A DNA stretch of 64,000 bases from Gonocerus acuteangulatus (taxonomy: Eukaryota; Arthropoda; Insecta; Hemiptera; Coreidae): contig OX328123.1 in NCBI GenBank assembly GCA_946811695.1, positions 125,475,896-125,539,895 of the forward strand, given 5' to 3'. The notes beneath the pieces were generated by a model, which saw nothing but the letters and a program-made list of their open reading frames with translations, did no database searches and had not been told where the DNA came from. The position numbers and the translations under genes are program-made. Shown here one piece after another: positions 21,021 to 31,690 of this stretch. Within the stretch, counting starts at the first letter, position 1; every line of letters begins with the position of its first letter.

Positions 21021-22298
21021 AAATAAAAAATTAAGGTAAACATTAAATAATATCTTTCGTTAGTGAGATTTCATAATACATGACTTAAATAAATTCAAAT
21101 AGTTTCTTTTTCCCTTGGGTCTATATTTTTTCACAGCACTGTATTGTTACAAAAATACTTTCGCAAATGGACATGTTGATCAGAAAAATTCTGCCGCAAC
21201 ATTGTTTTTAGGAGAAACTCATTCGAAAAAAACTTTTAGCGTTTCGGATTTTGCGTTTATATGCTTTCTCTCAAATGCAACTTATAAGCCAATATCTAGG
21301 CCCGTCTTTGACAAAACAGGAATAAAACGAGTTTCCGATTTAGTAACTCCAAAACGATGTATTGAATTTTAAATAATTCCAGGCGATTTACATTCATGCA
21401 GATATATAAATTCTGTTTAGATGAGGATTTGAGAAAGTATGGAAAGAAAGGAGGATCGCATCTGAGTACTCAGTGCATACAAAAAAATAAATACAATTTA
21501 TTTTTAAATTAAATAAATTATTTTTACTGGCAAAAAAAAATACGTGAATATTGTCTAATCCTTTTAATTTTATAAGAAAAAATCTATTTTATCTTATTAT
21601 TTTTCAATTTTCAACAAGTTTAAACAAGGAATGGATAAGGAAGATGCGACAAAGACGAAGCTTTGTTAAAAGCATAAATTAGAAAATTTGTTATATTTTT
21701 ATAATACATATAATACTAGAAAAATGAAATGCGATACTTTAATTTTATTTTTATTTTTTTCGCCAAGAATAAAACATTTTATGAACTAATATTTATAGTA
21801 GGATTCACCTTCTACATGCTGTCATGTATCACCAGCGGTTTCTTAAAGCGCACATTTTCCCCGTCATTACAGCCGGCTTCCTCAGGATGCTTGTTCGTTA
21901 TCTCAAAGCAAAATGCCCGTTGCTGGAGCTACATGCCGGCATGTAGGAGGAGATGAAGTCACCCAGCGACGAAGTTTAAAAGAGTATAATAAGATTGTTT
22001 TTGTTTCAGGGCCTAATATTTTATCTGGATAATCGAATTGTATTCTTGGACTATACCGATATTATATTCAGCATACTACGAACAGATGAATCTAAGTTAT
22101 GACGTAGCCCTTGTACAGGAAGATTAGGCTGTTTTTAGTTTTAGGCTCCTATATTTTTTTTGTTAATCAGGTGCTCATAGAATAACTACAACTTCTCTGT
22201 CCTCCCTAAAATATTTTCTCAATGTTAGTAAATATAGTTATTACATCTAATGTTGACAGCTGTATAATATTTTCCCAATGGAGGTAAAAATAATGAAT
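21021..22298. other. No gene seen
   Basis: AT-rich. Short frames at 21115-21372 and 21729-21956 show no recognisable domain. A slightly GC-rich patch at 21835-21960 is unassigned. Confidence 0.4.
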
Positions 22299-22515
22299 GG
22301 GGTCATCCCGTGATCTATAGGCTAAAGCTATGGATTCTCACACGAGAGATCAGGATTTGAGTCCCACCTGCAGCAGGGACTTTTCTCATTTCAGGGTCCA
22401 TTGAGAAAATTCCCTGCTGCAACATGGATGTTTAGAAAGGGTGGTAACCAGTAGATAGCCCGGCGGTAATGGTGTAGATGTTGGTGTGCCGTAAAAAAAA
22501 AAGGAAGAAAAAAAA
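22299..22515 (+). mobile_element. SINE-A
   Basis: The head GGTCATCCCGTGATCTATAG is followed by a B-box-like GATTTGAGTCCC, the central stem GGGACTTTTCTCA..TGAGAAAATTCCC, then AGCCCGGCGGTAATGG..GGTGTGCCGT and poly(A). The body GGGTGGTAACC links it to the minus copy at 2757-2930. Confidence 0.75.
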
Positions 22516-22679
22516 GAACCACAAATGTTTTTACATCTAATGTCGACAGTTGTTAAAACAATCAAGAATCATATGGAGTTGCCAAGAACTTCTAATGCCT
22601 ATTTCCTTATAGTAAAAAATATTCCTTTAATAGAAGTAGACAAAATTTGTTCCCTCTCTATACATAGGATGAGTTAAGC

Positions 22680-22920
22680 AATAAGCTACTGGCTAAGAGC
22701 CAGAGATGTGTGCGGGCGGTGACAATTCGAATCGAGAGTGTACACAACAGTTGTTGATGAGTAGTGGGGGATATAGTCGACGGAGTGGGGGTTGCCTAGG
22801 AAGAGACAACCAAACACCGATCAGTAGGTAGAACGACTAAGATGGAAAGGCTGTTCAGAACAACGGAGGAACAGATCGACCCGATACAGGCCTCTGTCAA
22901 AGGTATGTCTCCTACCAGTT
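22680..22920 (+). other. GC-richer segment with ATG frame and donor-like GTATGT, unassigned
   Basis: A segment of clearly higher GC runs from about 22683 and contains an ATG at 22841 starting MERLFRTTEEQIDPIQASVK, after which AAAGGTATGT resembles a splice donor. It could be a retroelement leader and start, or a host first exon. I found no second exon and recognise no family. Confidence 0.25.
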
Positions 22921-23389
22921 CAATACTATTGTCAATAAGTTTTACACAAACTAAGGTAAATGTCAAGGAGCGTGGTCTCCACGCCGATTCTTTTGAAACT
23001 TTGCACTATAACGTATTTTGATGCACTAAACACGAATCCGTTAAAAAAAAAGCTCGCTTTTCACTAGGAAAGAAGTTATGAAACATTTAAGTTCACTGTT
23101 GTGCGGGTTCTAAAAGGTAATGTAACCTACTATGTTTGTCAACATGCGCATGCGCGGGTATGGAAAAGTTCGTAATAAGGATGTCTAATTGAAATTTACC
23201 ATCAATTATTCCAATTTATCACCACTTATTTATTTCAAAAATATTTTTTTTAAATAATAAAGCATTCTTTAAATTTTTTTTTTTTGCTGTTGACAAATAT
23301 TATATAACAGAAATCCCTTCATAATTCGCTAATGCCTTTATGGTTCATGCGTTCTAATTTGCACCATTTAATTACTTAGAATCGTTCGA

Positions 23390-23714
23390 GTGGTCTTTAT
23401 AATGAAGCTGCATGAATTTATTGTTTTAATTCACAATAGAATTGATTTAATCAATTTTTTAATTAACAATAATGTAATAAGTAATGAAAAGAAATGTGAT
23501 AAATGTGGGGAGGAGGCGTTTGGAGAGAAGGTGTGGCGTTTGGAGAGAAGTAAGAGACAACATCCCACGCTACGGCAGGCGATCTCACCATTTAGATGGA
23601 TATTTGGCCGAATTTCTCTTCAAACGCGTCCATAAATATGAAGACCGCCTAAAAGCATTTTTCTGTGTGATTGGGGAGTTATATCCACCGAACAGAGCTT
23701 TGGAAGATGCCTAG
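23390..23714 (+). pseudogene. Merlin (IS1016-like) transposase remnant
   Basis: The first frame (23390-23635) reads IDLINFLINNNVISNEKKC then DKCGEEA, matching the N-terminal region and CxxCG zinc motif of Merlin transposases. The overlapping second frame (23484-23714) reads VWREVRDNIPRYGRR, then LDGYLAEFLFKR and ends IGELYPPN, matching the C-terminal end with the YLAEFxxKR signature. The central catalytic domain is missing, so an internal deletion with a frameshift joins the two ends. Confidence 0.75.
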
Positions 23715-23769
23715 GAGGCTAAGAAAACGGAAGTAAGCTTATGCGTAAATTGTCGCTTTTGGGCATACA

Positions 23770-23811
23770 AACTCGCTAAAATTAATAGAATTCTATTAAT
23801 TTTAGCGAGTT
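23770..23811. repeat. 42-bp perfect palindrome centred on GAATTC
   Basis: AACTCGCTAAAATTAATAGAATTC continues as its own inverse; the centre is 23790/23791. The identical palindrome sits in the other Merlin copy at 25150-25192. A single non-palindromic half occurs at about 23993-24016 and at about 24868-24890. Confidence 0.85.
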
Positions 23812-24349
23812 GGATTGACTAGGGGTTTTGATATCTTCTTGAGCGAGCGGAGCGAGCGGAAACGCACAGCACGTATGCCCATAAGCGACATGATACGACA
23901 TAGCACGTATGTTCATAAGCGGCATGTTACGACAGGTGAGGACGCTCAAATTTTTCAAATAACATTTATTTGCTTGCTAATCTTACATAATAGAATTTTA
24001 TTAATTTTAGCGAGTTGGATTGGCTAGGGGTTTTGATATTTTCTTGCGGAAACGCATAGCACGTTTGCCCAAAAGCGACAATTTACGACCAAGTCAGCTA
24101 CCACAAGGTGAGTCTAAATTTCAATTACACTTCGTCATTAAGGACTCTTGCGCATGCGCGTGTTTACAAATTCGCCGTTACCCCGTCTTTTATAACCTCC
24201 ATAACAGTGAACTTTAGTGTTTCATAACTTCTTTCCTAGTGAAAAGCGAGCTTTTTTTTTTAACGGATTCGTGTTTAGTGCATCAAAATACGTTATAGTG
24301 CAAAGTTTCAAAAGAATCGGCGTGGAGACCACGCTCCTTGACATTTACC

Positions 24350-24569
24350 CAAACTAATTAAAACTAACTGTCCTTCAGCTAGCTTACAAATTTATTTTGT
24401 CAACTTTTTTTTTTATTATCTCTAAAAAAACTTTGTAATATTATTTAAAATGACTTATTTCTCCTTAAGAAGTTTTTAAAACCCCTATTTTCCAAGATGA
24501 TAAATTCCTTAATGATCTGATTTTACAAGTATTATTAAACATGATGAACATTTATCATAAAATTGTTTT
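24350..24569. other. Spacer between the two Merlin-type elements
   Basis: Begins with CAAACTAA and ends with ATTGTTTT, one target duplication of each neighbour. No other feature seen. Confidence 0.6.
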
Positions 24570-25744
24570 GGTAAAAAATGCAGTTTCCAGCCCTCCAAAC
24601 CGATTTCTTTCAAACTTTGCACAATAACGTATTTTGATGCACTAAACACGAACACGATAAAAAAAAAACGTCGGATTTAACTAGGAAAGAAGTTATTAAG
24701 CACTTAAGTTCACTGTTGTGCAGGTTATGAGAGCTAATGTAAACAACTAAATTTGTGACGACTTTAAGGCATACATGGCTTTAAGGCATAAATGACGACT
24801 TTAAGGCATACATGCTATGCGTTTCCGCTCGCTGCGCTCGCTCAAAAAGATAACAAAACCCCAGTCAATCCAACTCGCTAAAATTAATAGACTATAATAT
24901 TAAGCACTAAAGTTAGGAAGGTTATAAAACTAGGCGTCATCAGCGTATTTGTAAACACGCGCATGCGCAGATATGTAACATTGGGAAACAGAAAACTGTC
25001 ATTTGAAATGTTCAGAAACCATTTATTCAAAGATATTGTTAATTTTAAGGGCATCCTCACCCGTCGTCACCTGTCGCTTAAGGGCATACGTGCTATGCAT
25101 TTCCGCTACGCTCCGCTCGCTCAAGAAAATAACAAAACCCCAGTCAATCCAACTCGCTAAAATTAATAGAATTCTATTAATTTTAGCGAGTTGGATTGAC
25201 TGGGGTTTTGTTATCTTTTTGAGCGAGCGGAAACGCATAGCATGTATGCCCTTAAAGTCGTCCTAGACATTCTTCTAATCCTCCAAGACATCTCTCTTAG
25301 CTTAGACAATTGACTTGTTGACAATTGAAGTTCGGTAGGCGCGAATTAGAACGATAATTATAAAGGCATTAGCTAATTATTAAGGGATTTCTGATATATA
25401 ATACTTTTCATGAACGAAACAAGAAATGTGAAGAGTGTTTCATTATTTAAAAAAATGATTGTAAATAAATAACTTCTGATAAATTTCGATAATTTATGGT
25501 AAATTTCAATTAAACTTCCTTATTACGAACTTTTCCATACCCGCGCATGCGTGTGTTGACAAATTTAGTTGTTTACATTAGCTCTCATAACCTGCACAAC
25601 AGTGAACTTAAGTGCTCAATAACTTCTTTCCTAGTTAAATCCGACGTTTTTTTTTTATCGTATTCGTGTTTAGTGCATCAAAATACGTTATTGTGCAAAG
25701 TTTGAAAGAAATCGGTTTGGAGGGCTGGAAACTGCATTTTTACC
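24570..25744 (-). mobile_element. Merlin-type DNA transposon, copy 2, opposite orientation
   Basis: The termini GGTAAAAAATGCAGTTTCCA and the inverse GGAAACTGCATTTTTACC are flanked by ATTGTTTT at 24562-24569 and 25745-25752. Subterminal sequence (GTGCAAAGTTTGAAAG, CTAGGAAAGAAGTTAT, CGCATGCG) is shared with copy 1. It retains no transposase and carries a nested partial arm (24897-24975) and a large hairpin (25075-25262). Confidence 0.85.
25075..25262. repeat. ~90-bp-arm palindrome inside Merlin copy 2
   Basis: The arms meet at GAATTC (25169-25174). They contain AACAAAACCCCAGTCAATCC, CGCTCGCTCAA and GGGCATACGTGCTATGC in one direction and their inverse in the other. The same module occurs as direct copies at about 23806-23900 and 24010-24085. 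Confidence 0.8.
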
Positions 25745-25752
25745 ATTGTTTT

Positions 25753-27064
25753 TATAGAATATCTGTACCTTAAAACAAAAAGCTCCATTGCCCAATCCTC
25801 TCAAATTTGATTGAACTACACGAGTGACATAAGGGTGGGATAAACAATAATTGTTGAAAGGCCCAATGTCTTCCCATTGTTAGTTATTGAGGAAAAGAAT
25901 ATTTGCCTTTAACATTGGCCCTTTTAACAATAACATATATGAATATCACTTGTCCAGTTCACTCAAATTTCAGATTTTTGGACATTGGCTATTTTTGTTC
26001 CAAGGTATATTATTATCATTCTATGGAAGCTGTAGTCAATTTTCTGTGTCCTCCATTTGATTTATTATTAATATTGTTGATCAGATGCATTATGATTTAA
26101 ACTATTTACAATATCTAACAACTCATATTATCAATTATTTTATGTGTTTATATACTCTGCATTACGCGTGGTCTAGGCGCACGGGCCTACGCATAATGTG
26201 TGTATATTACAGGAAGAATTAGAGCCGACTTTTACCTTCTCATAACTTTGAACCAGTAAAAGATAAACCTATGAAATTTTACACAGGCATTATACAACTT
26301 GATGTGAGAAAATTGGAATGTTTCATAATTTTACATCGAATGGTTTCTAAGATGTAAGCAATGGAAGATGGAATTTATAGTACACACTCATCAAAAGTAT
26401 TAGGCACTTAGCTAGAGACTTGAAATTTTGCAGGATTATGGACATTAGGGTGTTATAAAAGGAAAAAATCGAAAAATCCTGAAACGTTGTATTTGACTTC
26501 ACTTCCGGGGGGGGATGCCCGTTTTGTACTTATTGTTCCTCCTGAAGCCCATGATTCCTACTGAAACCCATCATGTAGGGTCCCAAATGTCATCATGTCT
26601 CGGTAAGCAGAACATATATTAGACGTTTTACAGATCATTTTGACCAACTTGGCCAGTTTTAGTTAACTTTCATACTGCCGTGGCCGCTTTAACTTACATG
26701 GCGTTCGTACAAACCCGATTGATTTTAGTCAACAAAGCGTTCATAATAACCCTGAATCGTTACCCTAAGGGCCTCAATCATTAAATGCCAGAACGTTTAT
26801 AATAAATCGGATCGTTATAGCGGCCATCATTTAACAAAAATTCGCCATGTTGGACTTAAACGGTCTTAATTGACCGAAAATCATTTATAAATGCCATTAA
26901 TTGCCTTTTTTTCCTTTTACGGTGCCTCCATATTCATCGATATGATTAAAGCACAATGATTATAAAAAAGCCGAAGGATTATTTTCCCTATATAAATGAA
27001 CTAAATGAGGTTAGCATTGTTTCGTAACATAAACACATTGTTTTTATCTAATATTAGTATGCGA
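25753..27064. other. No gene seen
   Basis: AT-rich with no strong frame. 26160-26205 has a short inverted pair around GCGTGGTCTAGGCGC. The segment 26580-26900 looks complex and single-copy within the window. Nothing is assigned. Confidence 0.4.
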
Positions 27065-27097
27065 ATAATTATGGGCTGGCCAGGATGTAGATGCGCC

Positions 27098-27150
<53 letters not shown>
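27065..27150 (+). mobile_element. SINE-A tail fragment with long poly(A)
   Basis: GGATGTAGATGCGCCGTT followed by about 50 A: a 5'-truncated tail with the longest poly(A) among the SINE copies. Confidence 0.65.
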
Positions 27151-27152
<2 letters not shown>

Positions 27153-27159
27153 GGACTAA

Positions 27160-27340
27160 TAACTAATAAGTGAGAGAGTATTATTAGGCTCTTGACAAGG
27201 TATTATCAGAATAAAACTTGCCCCAATTCTATGATATCATAACTTTCATAGGCAAACTGTTTTTGGGAGGGGCCTGGAACTTGGGCACTTATTTTCAACG
27301 TTAGTTTTTTGGAGGATAGATGACTTATAACCTAAATTTA
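27160..27340 (+). repeat. R5 dispersed repeat, copy 1
   Basis: GTGAGAG..TATTATTAGG, then CATAGGCAAACTGTTTTTGG and GAGGGGCCTGGAACTTG, recurring at 48640-48775. Non-coding. Confidence 0.65.
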
Positions 27341-27394
27341 AAAAAGAAAACTGATATTAAATATAAATATAATTAACATCATCATTGATAATGC

Positions 27395-27560
27395 AAACGT
27401 AGCAAGAAAGTGAGATTAAGGATACAGTCCGTGACAGTAATGCGTGAGCGACTGAGGATAGCCCAATCCCGTCAGAGGCACTTATGCCTTATGTCATAAC
27501 GGAGCAGCTTGTCAGTATTGTAATGCCTACAGTTACTGTAAAAACATGCTGGAAAATTAA
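27395..27560 (+). pseudogene. LINE-J fragment, strongly decayed
   Basis: GAGATTAAGGATACAGTCCG then GACTGAGGATAGCCCAATCC and CTTATGCCTTATGTCATAAC match the LINE-J C-terminal coding order (LREIKDTVR, RLRIGHSR, YLM) at nucleotide level. The same segment, similarly decayed, is at 30940-31130. Confidence 0.5.
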
Positions 27561-28523
27561 GATAAAACACTGCAGGTGACCAAACTTACTAAACATCTAT
27601 GGCGGAGCACGGAATTCCTATCCCGGACCCTAAAATGAAAAAAAAAAACTGAACCTTCTGCAAGGTGCACTCGAACTCACAATCCGAAAGAGAATCCAAG
27701 CCGTCAGCCACAGGACCAAGAGGTGATCATTCCTTATAAACATTATTTCACTGACAATTTATCACACTCTTTTTCTCCAAACGTTCTTCACTCTTGGTAT
27801 CAAAGAAGATAAAATAGGACCTGAAGTAAATGGTGATTGATTAAAATGTGAGGGCAACAGGATTCTGTCAACCAGGTTCTTGCGCAATTCGTTAGGTGTA
27901 ACCTAAATAAAATGCTTATTCCTCAAGGATTTCTAGTCAAACTAGGCGAATGATCATTGACTGGTAATTTATAAGGCCATAAATATCTCGTCTTGACATC
28001 ATTCTTATTCTCTATGGCCATGAAATAATAATTGATCATAAATAATATTAACAACCTTATTTCGTGTAATAAAATTCACATTTTTCTAATTTCATGAAAC
28101 GATTGTTTAAATTTAAATTAACTGAGTCTCTTTATAGGTATATTTCTTCTTTCTATTTAGAAATGTAATCTAAATAAATATTAAGAAAAAAACATTTGAT
28201 ATTTTAATAATTATGGTACAAAAAAGTTTCGTATGCGACTTCCGTTAGGATGATCCCATCGAAGAAATTAGTGCTTACAATTTCGAAATTGTTGGTCTCG
28301 CGTCTTGGATTTTTGGTTTTTGTCCCCTTACAGCAGTCACCTCTATCCTAATTTCTAAGTTCATGCTTCCTCCTGCTTGAAAAGCCTTTTTCACTCCTTG
28401 CTGCCAAGTTTTAGCACATTTCGAAGGAATCTAGCTATTGTCGTTGCAGTCATGAAACATGTTTTGAAAAAAAATATCAAATCTCTATTGATTCCAGCTT
28501 CTAGATACCGAAAATGATCCCCC
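27561..28523. other. No gene seen
   Basis: AT-rich. CGATGATCCCATCGAAG-like sequence near 28250 is a weak R1 echo. Confidence 0.4.
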
Positions 28524-28531
28524 TTTAAAAT

Positions 28532-28578
<47 letters not shown>

Positions 28579-28772
28579 CATATATACATATATGTGCACA
28601 CGTATCTGCTTACACCACCTGCCAGAGTTTTTAGCCCGGTTCCTCCCTCCCCCATAGGGAGGAATCCCGCTTATAAGGTTGATCTCATGACGCAATCCAG
28701 AAGTGCCGACTAGAAAATTTTGCGTTTCAGAACCCCTAGAAACCGAAAATGATGGTGGTTCAAATTTGTATG

Positions 28773-28821
<49 letters not shown>

Positions 28822-29480
28822 CTGTTCGCTCTCTAGGTCGAAGACGAATGGTCCGATTTTGATGAAATTTGGTACAAAAATCGTTCGTAATTTGAAGTTC
28901 GTTAACCAGCAGAATCCGTCCACTGAAAGATGGCGTTTGGGGCGAAATTCGCCCAAAAAATCGTAACGTTTACGTTTTTGAGTTTATAAGCTTGTAAGTA
29001 CTCGTTTTATAGGCTTCTTGGGCTAGGAAAACGAATGAAACCATTTTCAAGGTGATAGCTTTAACCGTTTTCGAGAAAATTGGAAAAATAGTTTTTGAAT
29101 ACCGTTTTTGGTTTGGGTACTTAGAATCATGGGATTCAGTTGAAACAGTTTCTGCATGTTCTACTTTCATTAAAACTAATATGTTGAAATTTTTGTTATG
29201 TTTGGACTTAAAGAAGGGTTAGAATAAAATATTTTATTAACAGACATAAAAGGTTTTGGTAACTTTGTATACTTTCCTTAATATCTCGAAAAACGTTGAG
29301 AATCTTGGTAAACGGAAGATTACCATTAGAAAGCTTACTAAATGCTCTACAAAAATAGTTCTAATGAAAGTTTTGATTAGGCGATGTCAATCGGAGAAAT
29401 AAGTGCTTAAAACTTTAAAGTTATTGATTTCGTTTATTCGAAAGGTTCCTTTCGTCTGTTTTATTCCTTGTTATTTTTTA
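28524..29480 (+). repeat. R1, longest copy, with two internal (TA)n blocks
   Basis: Order: (TA)n (28534-28574), a hairpin-like head CCTCCCTCCCCCATAGGGAG, TTATAAGGTTGATCTCATGA, GACGCAATCCAGAAGTGCC, TTGCGTTTCAGAACCCCTAG, GGTGGTTCAAATTTG, a second (TA)n (28779-28815), then TTGTCTGTTCGCTCTCTAGG, GGTCCGATTTTGATGAAATT, GTTCGTTAACCAGCAGAATC and AACCATTTTCAAGGTGATAG. At least seven other partial copies keep this order. There is no coding capacity, so it is a non-autonomous element of unknown class. Confidence 0.75.
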
Positions 29481-29699
29481 ATTGCTTATAGTCGGATAAC
29501 GTATTTGACAATAAAACAGATTAAGTAAAATGAGAAGATCAATTTATTGTTAGAAATTTAGCGTTCAAAGAGAGAGATCCCAAGGCTTTCCAAATGCCTC
29601 TGAGCGGAGGCCTTTCTGGCCGACCCATACAGGTAAGATCATAAATCAAGACCTTTCAAGACTGGTGGAACCAAAATAATAACTGTTTTTATTTTAATC

Positions 29700-30125
29700 T
29701 TTCCAAATTAGACTAGGGATATGAGCGGAACCGCCCTAAGATGATGCAGTTCCTGCGAGTCGGACTTTTGTTTATTGCCTCTCGAAGCTTGGCATACAGC
29801 ATTCCCCTAGCAGACGATTGAACGAGTTGGTTAATCATGAAAATCAGTCACCTGGAGAGAGAATTATCTCCTGACCCAAATTATTAATTTGACCATACCG
29901 GCAATAATTGTGAATTTATTATGCATCTAATGAGAAAAATGTCTTGTAAATATACACTAAATTTGTTCCTCTGAAAGAATGGTTTACTCTGGAACTAAAT
30001 TACTAATTTGTTTATAACGGTCGCATTGTCTCTATTTTAACGGTCCTGGGTATCTAAAGAGGAAAATATGTTTGAAAAATAAACTAAAACTGTTAATTAG
30101 GAGTTGGGGTTTACCCGGTATTACG
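29700..30125 (+). repeat. R6 repeat, degenerate copy
   Basis: ATGCAGTTCCTGCGAGTCGG ACTTTTG leads into GCTTGGCATACAGCATTCCC, ACGATTGAACGAGTTGGTTA, then two or three diverged ~143-bp units with TTAATTTGACCATACCGGC and TTTACTCTGGA. It matches the array at 54975-55855. Confidence 0.6.
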
Positions 30126-30254
30126 TTCAAATTGAATTAAGCCGCAAAGCCTTAGGTCATTGGTTGTTACTTCTACCATTAGGGGCTTTGATCATGAGCG
30201 CTGTATCCGGTTTCTGCTCTTCATTCAGCCAGCAACAAATCAAAAAGAACAAAA

Positions 30255-30400
30255 CTATTCATGGTTTTTTTATATACGTTATTTATATACGTTATTTTAA
30301 GCGAATAATTCAGAAATGCAGTAAACACTACCCTTCTTCCGATGAATGCGCTTCGTCATGCAGCTCCTGCGTGACTGCCTCTTATTTATTGACCTCCTGG
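30255..30400 (+). repeat. R7 repeat, diverged copy
   Basis: CAAAACTATTCATGGTTTTT, ACGTTATTTTAAGCGAATAA and CATGCAGCTCCTGCGTGACT correspond to 45291-45416 and 56068-56190. The apparent 100-122-codon frames across this region are not supported as genes. Confidence 0.5.
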
Positions 30401-30501
30401 CATTCAAAGCATGGCTCCATTGCCGAATTAACGGAGTTAATGTTCGTCAAGCCACATGGTCAACAGGTTTGACTCCCAGATTGCTGTTTATAACAACCAG
30501 A

Positions 30502-30550
30502 TGGGTCTCCCCGTGGTGGGTTCGATTTTATAATGCGCCGAAAAAAACAA
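30502..30550 (+). mobile_element. SINE-A with internal deletion
   Basis: ATGGGTCTCCCCGTGGTG joins directly to GGGTTCGATTTT and then ATGCGCCGAAAAAAA. The start, B-box and terminal hairpin half of SINE-A are present but everything between them is lost. Confidence 0.55.
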
Positions 30551-30869
30551 CACCAACCACATTCATAAACCTATGTGTCCTTGGCAAACTTCCACTTTCC
30601 TCAAATATCACATTTCAACAGCTCGGATTTTTGATTGTTGCTTTCTAGTAAAAGAATCAGATGAATAAACCAGGATTTATAGCAATCTCTTTTATTTCTA
30701 TCCTGCGAAGGAAACGCTTATTTAGGAGGTAAAGCAATAGTAACGTCGAAAAAGCAATTTATACGGAGACTGAAAAAATCAGTAGAAAGCCATCCCGATC
30801 GGAGACACTCAACTGCAGTGCTAGTACAATTTCAAATACTTGGGGTCTATGGTTACGTTTGATAATTAA

Positions 30870-31160
30870 GTGATGACGGACATTAAAGCAAGAATAACTG
30901 CAGCCAATAGATACCTCTTGAGAATTGAGAGATCATATTGCAAGAAGAATTATCATGATCGACCTGAACATAAACTAAGTGAGATTAAGGGTACAGTTCG
31001 TGACTGTAAAGCCAAGGACAACGAGATGCCGCTCGAGGATAGGCAATTCCCGTCCGAGGAACTCATATCTCATGTGAAGACAAAGCAACTTGCAAGTAGT
31101 GCCTACAAGTATGGGTTATGCCTACAAGTCCTGCTGAAAAAAACTTGGAAAAAACACTAA
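30870..31160 (+). pseudogene. Chimeric LINE-derived frame
   Basis: The frame begins MTDIKARITAANRYLLRIER, resembling the RIxxANRxyxxL segment near the end of some LINE reverse transcriptases. From KLSEIKGTVRD it follows the LINE-J C-terminal order seen at 27395-27560 in a shifted frame. It is a decayed, possibly composite fragment; coding function is unlikely. Confidence 0.4.
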
Positions 31161-31489
31161 CATATCAGAAAAGATAAACATATTCCTTATAGATGTGTTG
31201 AAGAGTGACCGAGGAGCCACATTCATCGACGCGCTAGAAGAAAGAGACAGCCATCGCTGACACTTCACTTGATATATGCAGCAGATATTTGGGCCACTGT
31301 CTTCTGAGTTGCCATTGTGGAAACAGTAAATGAGTGACGCTCGATAGGGAGAAGACTTCAGGATTTTGTTGAAGGGAAAATTTGGCGTGAGCACGTTGGA
31401 ATCTGGGTAATATAACATCTTTAACGAATAGGATATTGGGATATTTATCGAGGAGATAGAGGTGTTTATTAATAATAATAATAATAAAA
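31161..31489. other. No gene seen
   Basis: Moderate-GC spacer with an (AAT)n run just before the next SINE. Confidence 0.4.
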
Positions 31490-31690
31490 GGAGTCTCCCG
31501 TGGTCTTGTGGCTAGCGCCTTAGATTCATAAGCGGGAGATGGTGCGTTCGATCCCCACCGGCGAGAGGAATTTTCTCATCTCAGGGCTCGCTGAGAAAAT
31601 TCCTGGCTGCGCCCTGGATACCGGCGCTAATGGTCGAGATTTGTCGATGCGCCGTTAAAAAAAAAATGAAAAAAAAAATAAAAAAAAATA
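31490..31690 (+). mobile_element. SINE-A, full-length copy
   Basis: GAGTCTCCCGTGGTCTTGTG (A-box), GGTGCGTTCGATCCCC (B-box), stem GGAATTTTCTCA..TGAGAAAATTCC, tail CCGGCGCTAATGGTCG..GATGCGCCGTT and an A-rich end. It sits in an (AAT)n context, so the target duplication is ambiguous. Confidence 0.85.

Larger units (their letters stand above)
22955..24349 (+). mobile_element. Merlin-type DNA transposon, copy 1 (8-bp target duplication)
   Basis: The termini are GGTAAATGTCAAGGAGCGTG and its exact inverse, forming arms of about 200 bp. They are flanked by CAAACTAA at 22947-22954 and again at 24350-24357. GG-starting ends, 8-bp duplications and a Merlin-like transposase remnant (23390-23714) agree with the Merlin superfamily, related to bacterial IS1016. 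The 3' half contains repeats of a GAGCGAGCGG-rich module and a 42-bp perfect palindrome (23770-23811). Confidence 0.85.

Noticed and set aside
21115..21372. 85-codon frame starting MGLYFFTALYC
   Set aside because: No recognisable domain, AT-rich composition like the surroundings, no supporting splice or start context.
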